Assembly: GCA_902528645.1 (NCBI GenBank)
Contig: CABZTG010000004.1
Location: 1-64,000 of the forward strand
DNA length: 64,000 nucleotides
Source of the DNA: an uncultured Pelagibacteraceae bacterium
GTDB taxonomy: Bacteria; Pseudomonadota; Alphaproteobacteria; Pelagibacterales; Pelagibacteraceae
Reading direction: 5' to 3'
Made by a program: the position numbers and the translations under genes. This document shows positions 61,785 to 64,000 of this stretch, one piece after another (position 1 is the stretch's first letter; every line of letters starts with the position of its first letter). The notes beneath the pieces were generated by a model. The model was not told the origin of the DNA and did no database searches. It saw nothing but the letters and a program-made list of their open reading frames with translations.

Positions 61785-62594
61785 ATGAAAATTTTATTAA
61801 ATAATAATGATTTAAATGAGGCATTAGAAAATGTGTCTAATCTAGGTTTTGTACCTACCATGGGAAGTCTTCACAAAGGCCATATATCATTAATTAAACA
61901 ATCTCAAAATAAATGTAGTAAAACTATTGTAAGTATATTTGTAAATCCAAAACAATTTAATAATAAAAATGATTTTAAGAAATATCCAAGAAATAGAAAA
62001 AAGGACTTATCGATTTTAAAAAGACTTAAAGTTAATTATGTATATTTACCAAGTGTTAAGGAAATTTATAAAGTAAAGAGATCCACTAAGATTATAATTT
62101 CAAAAAAAGACAAGATATTATGTGCTAAGTACAGAAAAGGACATTTCGAAGGTGTAATTGATGTAATGGAACGCCTAATTGAAAACATCAATCCTCAAAA
62201 AATTTTTATGGGAGAGAAAGATTTTCAACAATTATATCTTTTAAAAAAATATTTAAAAAAACACTCTTCAAAAATAGTAGAATGTAGAACAATTAGAGAA
62301 AGAAACAAATTAGCATTATCTTCCAGAAATTCATTATTACAAAAACGTGAAAAAAATTTTGCTGCAAAATTAATTACCAATATTATGAAACTTAAAAGAA
62401 AGTTAAATATGCGATCAAATATTAAAAAAGCACTTAATAAAACTAGAAATGAAACAAATAAATTACAAAATGTTAAAATCGAATATCTCGAATTAAGAAA
62501 TATTGAAAATCTAAAAATTTCTAATAAATTAAAAAATTCAAAAATTTTCATATCTTTTTATATTAATAATGTAAGGCTGATTGATAATTTTTAA
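61785..62594 (+). CDS. panC: Pantothenate synthetase
   Basis: A 269-residue enzyme joining pantoate and beta-alanine for coenzyme A. GFVPTMGSLHKGHISLIKQS is the ATP motif, IFVNPKQFNNKNDFKKYPR and FMGEKDFQQLYLLKKYL follow, and LALSSRNSLL is the KMSKS-like loop. The frame is open upstream to 61620, but that part is antisense to galU; the ATG at 61785 matches the family start. It is convergent with mgtE, four bases apart. Confidence 0.93.
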   Translation: MKILLNNNDLNEALENVSNLGFVPTMGSLHKGHISLIKQSQNKCSKTIVSIFVNPKQFNNKNDFKKYPRNRKKDLSILKRLKVNYVYLPSVKEIYKVKRSTKIIISKKDKILCAKYRKGHFEGVIDVMERLIENINPQKIFMGEKDFQQLYLLKKYLKKHSSKIVECRTIRERNKLALSSRNSLLQKREKNFAAKLITNIMKLKRKLNMRSNIKKALNKTRNETNKLQNVKIEYLELRNIENLKISNKLKNSKIFISFYINNVRLIDNF

Positions 62595-62598
62595 AATT

Positions 62599-63972
62599 CT
62601 ATAAAAAATAAGCCCCAACACCTAAAAAAGAAACAAAACCTATTACATCAGTTATTGTTGTTACGAATACACTAGAGGCAATTGCTGGATCAATTTTCAT
62701 TTTTTTTAACGTGACTGGAACAAGTATTCCAAATAAACCTGCCACTACCATTGTCAAAATCATTGAGATAGATATTATTAATGATAATTGGTAATCTTGA
62801 AACCAGACTTGGACGATAAAAGAACTTATTACAGCAAAAATTATTCCATTTAGAATGCCAATATTAAATTCCTTAATTATGTTTTGATTAAAGTTATTTT
62901 TTGTTAAATCATTTGTTGCTAAAGTTCTAACAGTGACTGCTAAAGTTTGCATACCTGCATTACCACCCATCGATGCAACTATTGGCATTAAAAATGCTAA
63001 GACAACCATTTGTTCAATTGTTGCACCAAACAAACTAATACAATATGTAGCCAGAAATGCTGTGAATAAGTTTAATAGTAACCAGTTAAATCGTCTTTTA
63101 GTTTTTGTGATAACACCATCTGTAATTTCTTCGTCACCAACACCAGCTAATCTTAAAGCGTCTTCCTCAGCCTCTTCTTTTAAAACTGTTAATACATCAT
63201 CAGAAGTTATCATTCCTACAAGTTTATTATTTTTATCTACGACACAAGCTGAGTTTAAACCGTAATTTTCAAACGAGTTACCAACTTCTTCTCTATCCAT
63301 ATCCACTGGAACTAAAAAAATTGAGTCATCCATAATTGTAGACATTTTTGTTTCTCTAGGTGTTCTTAATACTTTTGAAGATGGCACAGCACCAATAGGT
63401 TTAAAATTTTCATCAACAATGTAAATTTCTAAAAATTCTTCAGGTAAATCTTTATTCTCTCTTAAATAATCAATAGTTTGTCCTACCGACCAATTACTTG
63501 GGATTGCAGTAAACTCTCTTTGCATTATCCTAGCAGCACTATCCTCTGGATAACTAAGACCTTCTAATAAAGCAAATCGATCTTTTGGTGGTAATAAACT
63601 TAATATTGAATTTTTATCTTTTTCTTCAACATTTTCTAAAATAGCTATGGCGTCATCAGACTCTAAATTTTTTAAAATCCTAACAATTGCATCTGACGAA
63701 AGATATTTAATGATTTCTGATTGAACAGACTCGTTTAATTCAACAAATACTTCTGGATCAATCTTAAAATTATTTAATTTTATTAAACTTTCTCTGTCAT
63801 TTTCACTTAAATGTTCAATAATATCAGCAGCATCAGCTGGATGCATTTCCTCAAAAGATCTAGTTATAAAAGATGCATCATTTGAGGTAATTTTATCTGT
63901 TACAACTTTTATATATTCCTTATTAAATTCAAAATTGACTTTTTTATCTTTAATTTTTTTTATTAAAGTCAT
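62599..63972 (-). CDS. mgtE: Magnesium transporter MgtE
   Basis: A 457-residue MgtE channel. The N-terminal helical superhelix ends in PPKDRFALLEGLSYPEDSAARIMQREFTAIP; two CBS domains follow (DYLRENKDLPEEFLEIYIVDENFKPIGAVP and VVDKNNKLVGMITSDDVL); five membrane helices from about residue 285 include AFLMPIVASMGGNAGMQTLAVTVRTLA, the magnesium-selective signature. The cytosolic domains sense magnesium and close the channel. The gene is complete, 28 bp from the right edge. Confidence 0.96.
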   Translation of the reverse strand: MTLIKKIKDKKVNFEFNKEYIKVVTDKITSNDASFITRSFEEMHPADAADIIEHLSENDRESLIKLNNFKIDPEVFVELNESVQSEIIKYLSSDAIVRILKNLESDDAIAILENVEEKDKNSILSLLPPKDRFALLEGLSYPEDSAARIMQREFTAIPSNWSVGQTIDYLRENKDLPEEFLEIYIVDENFKPIGAVPSSKVLRTPRETKMSTIMDDSIFLVPVDMDREEVGNSFENYGLNSACVVDKNNKLVGMITSDDVLTVLKEEAEEDALRLAGVGDEEITDGVITKTKRRFNWLLLNLFTAFLATYCISLFGATIEQMVVLAFLMPIVASMGGNAGMQTLAVTVRTLATNDLTKNNFNQNIIKEFNIGILNGIIFAVISSFIVQVWFQDYQLSLIISISMILTMVVAGLFGILVPVTLKKMKIDPAIASSVFVTTITDVIGFVSFLGVGAYFL

Positions 63973-64000
63973 AAATACACCTATTATTTAGACGGATCTT

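Overview
The window is a dense, AT-rich (about 70% A+T by eye) bacterial chromosome segment. It holds about 72 protein genes and three tRNAs, with intergenic gaps usually below 50 bp and many overlapping stops and starts. Gene content and order are those of a streamlined alphaproteobacterium. Markers are a two-aptamer SAM-II/SAM-V leader on metY, stand-alone NDUFS4-like and cytochrome bc1 chaperone genes, a proton-pumping pyrophosphatase, a soxBDAG operon, and the alphaproteobacterial rib, spoT-lepB-rnc and pyrBC-plsY-topA blocks. The best fit is the marine SAR11 clade (Pelagibacterales). This comes from sequence reading and remembered synteny, not from a database search.

Layout. 1-1362: the end of a cell-surface glycosyltransferase and a methyltransferase, probably the edge of a variable region. 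1485-12462: core genes (tRNA-Pro, complex I accessory subunit, SbmA/BacA-like transporter, glpX, MerR, rpmG, chorismate mutase, ctaA, riboswitch-controlled metY, rplM-rpsI, argC, hom, two transporters). 12463-17055: a small accessory patch. It has an unusual non-coding stretch that may encode a structured RNA, an alkylguanine-DNA alkyltransferase, a roughly 55% G+C tract, a tyrosine recombinase, a twin-domain glycosyltransferase and a GIY-YIG protein, and it ends at tRNA-Glu. 17061-39770: core genes (ihfA-plsX-rpmF, bamE, hppA, riboflavin/nusB/thiL block, nrdR-glyA-rpiB, hemB, recO to spoT, folK-smpB-dapA, slt). 39774-46601: tRNA-Ser, the sarcosine oxidase operon and an amino-acid ABC importer lacking its ATPase. 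46598-63972: thermonuclease, MATE, trhO, O-methyltransferase, gatCAB, ruvX, pyrB-pyrC-like-plsY-topA-ridA, ugd-galU, panC and mgtE.

How it works together. The metabolic genes supply amino acids (metY, argC, hom, dapA, glyA, chorismate mutase), flavins, heme (hemB, ctaA), pyrimidines (pyrE, pyrB), pyridoxal phosphate (pdxJ) and pantothenate (panC). The sox operon feeds one-carbon metabolism next to glyA-type chemistry. Energy genes are membrane respiratory accessories plus the PPi-driven proton pump.

Most interesting points: (1) the tandem SAM aptamers and a 10-bp helix that would be exclusive with both; (2) several genes with almost no 5' leader, including two genes whose ATG lies exactly six bases after an encoded tRNA CCA, and head-to-head start codons sharing CATG; (3) a candidate structured RNA ending in a terminator at 12719-12898; (4) a GC-rich tract between near-identical repeats beside the integrase; (5) expected operon members (fabH, era, dprA, rpoZ) missing from their usual slots; (6) paralogues with lost active-site motifs (GTP cyclohydrolase half of RibBA, PyrC metal site).
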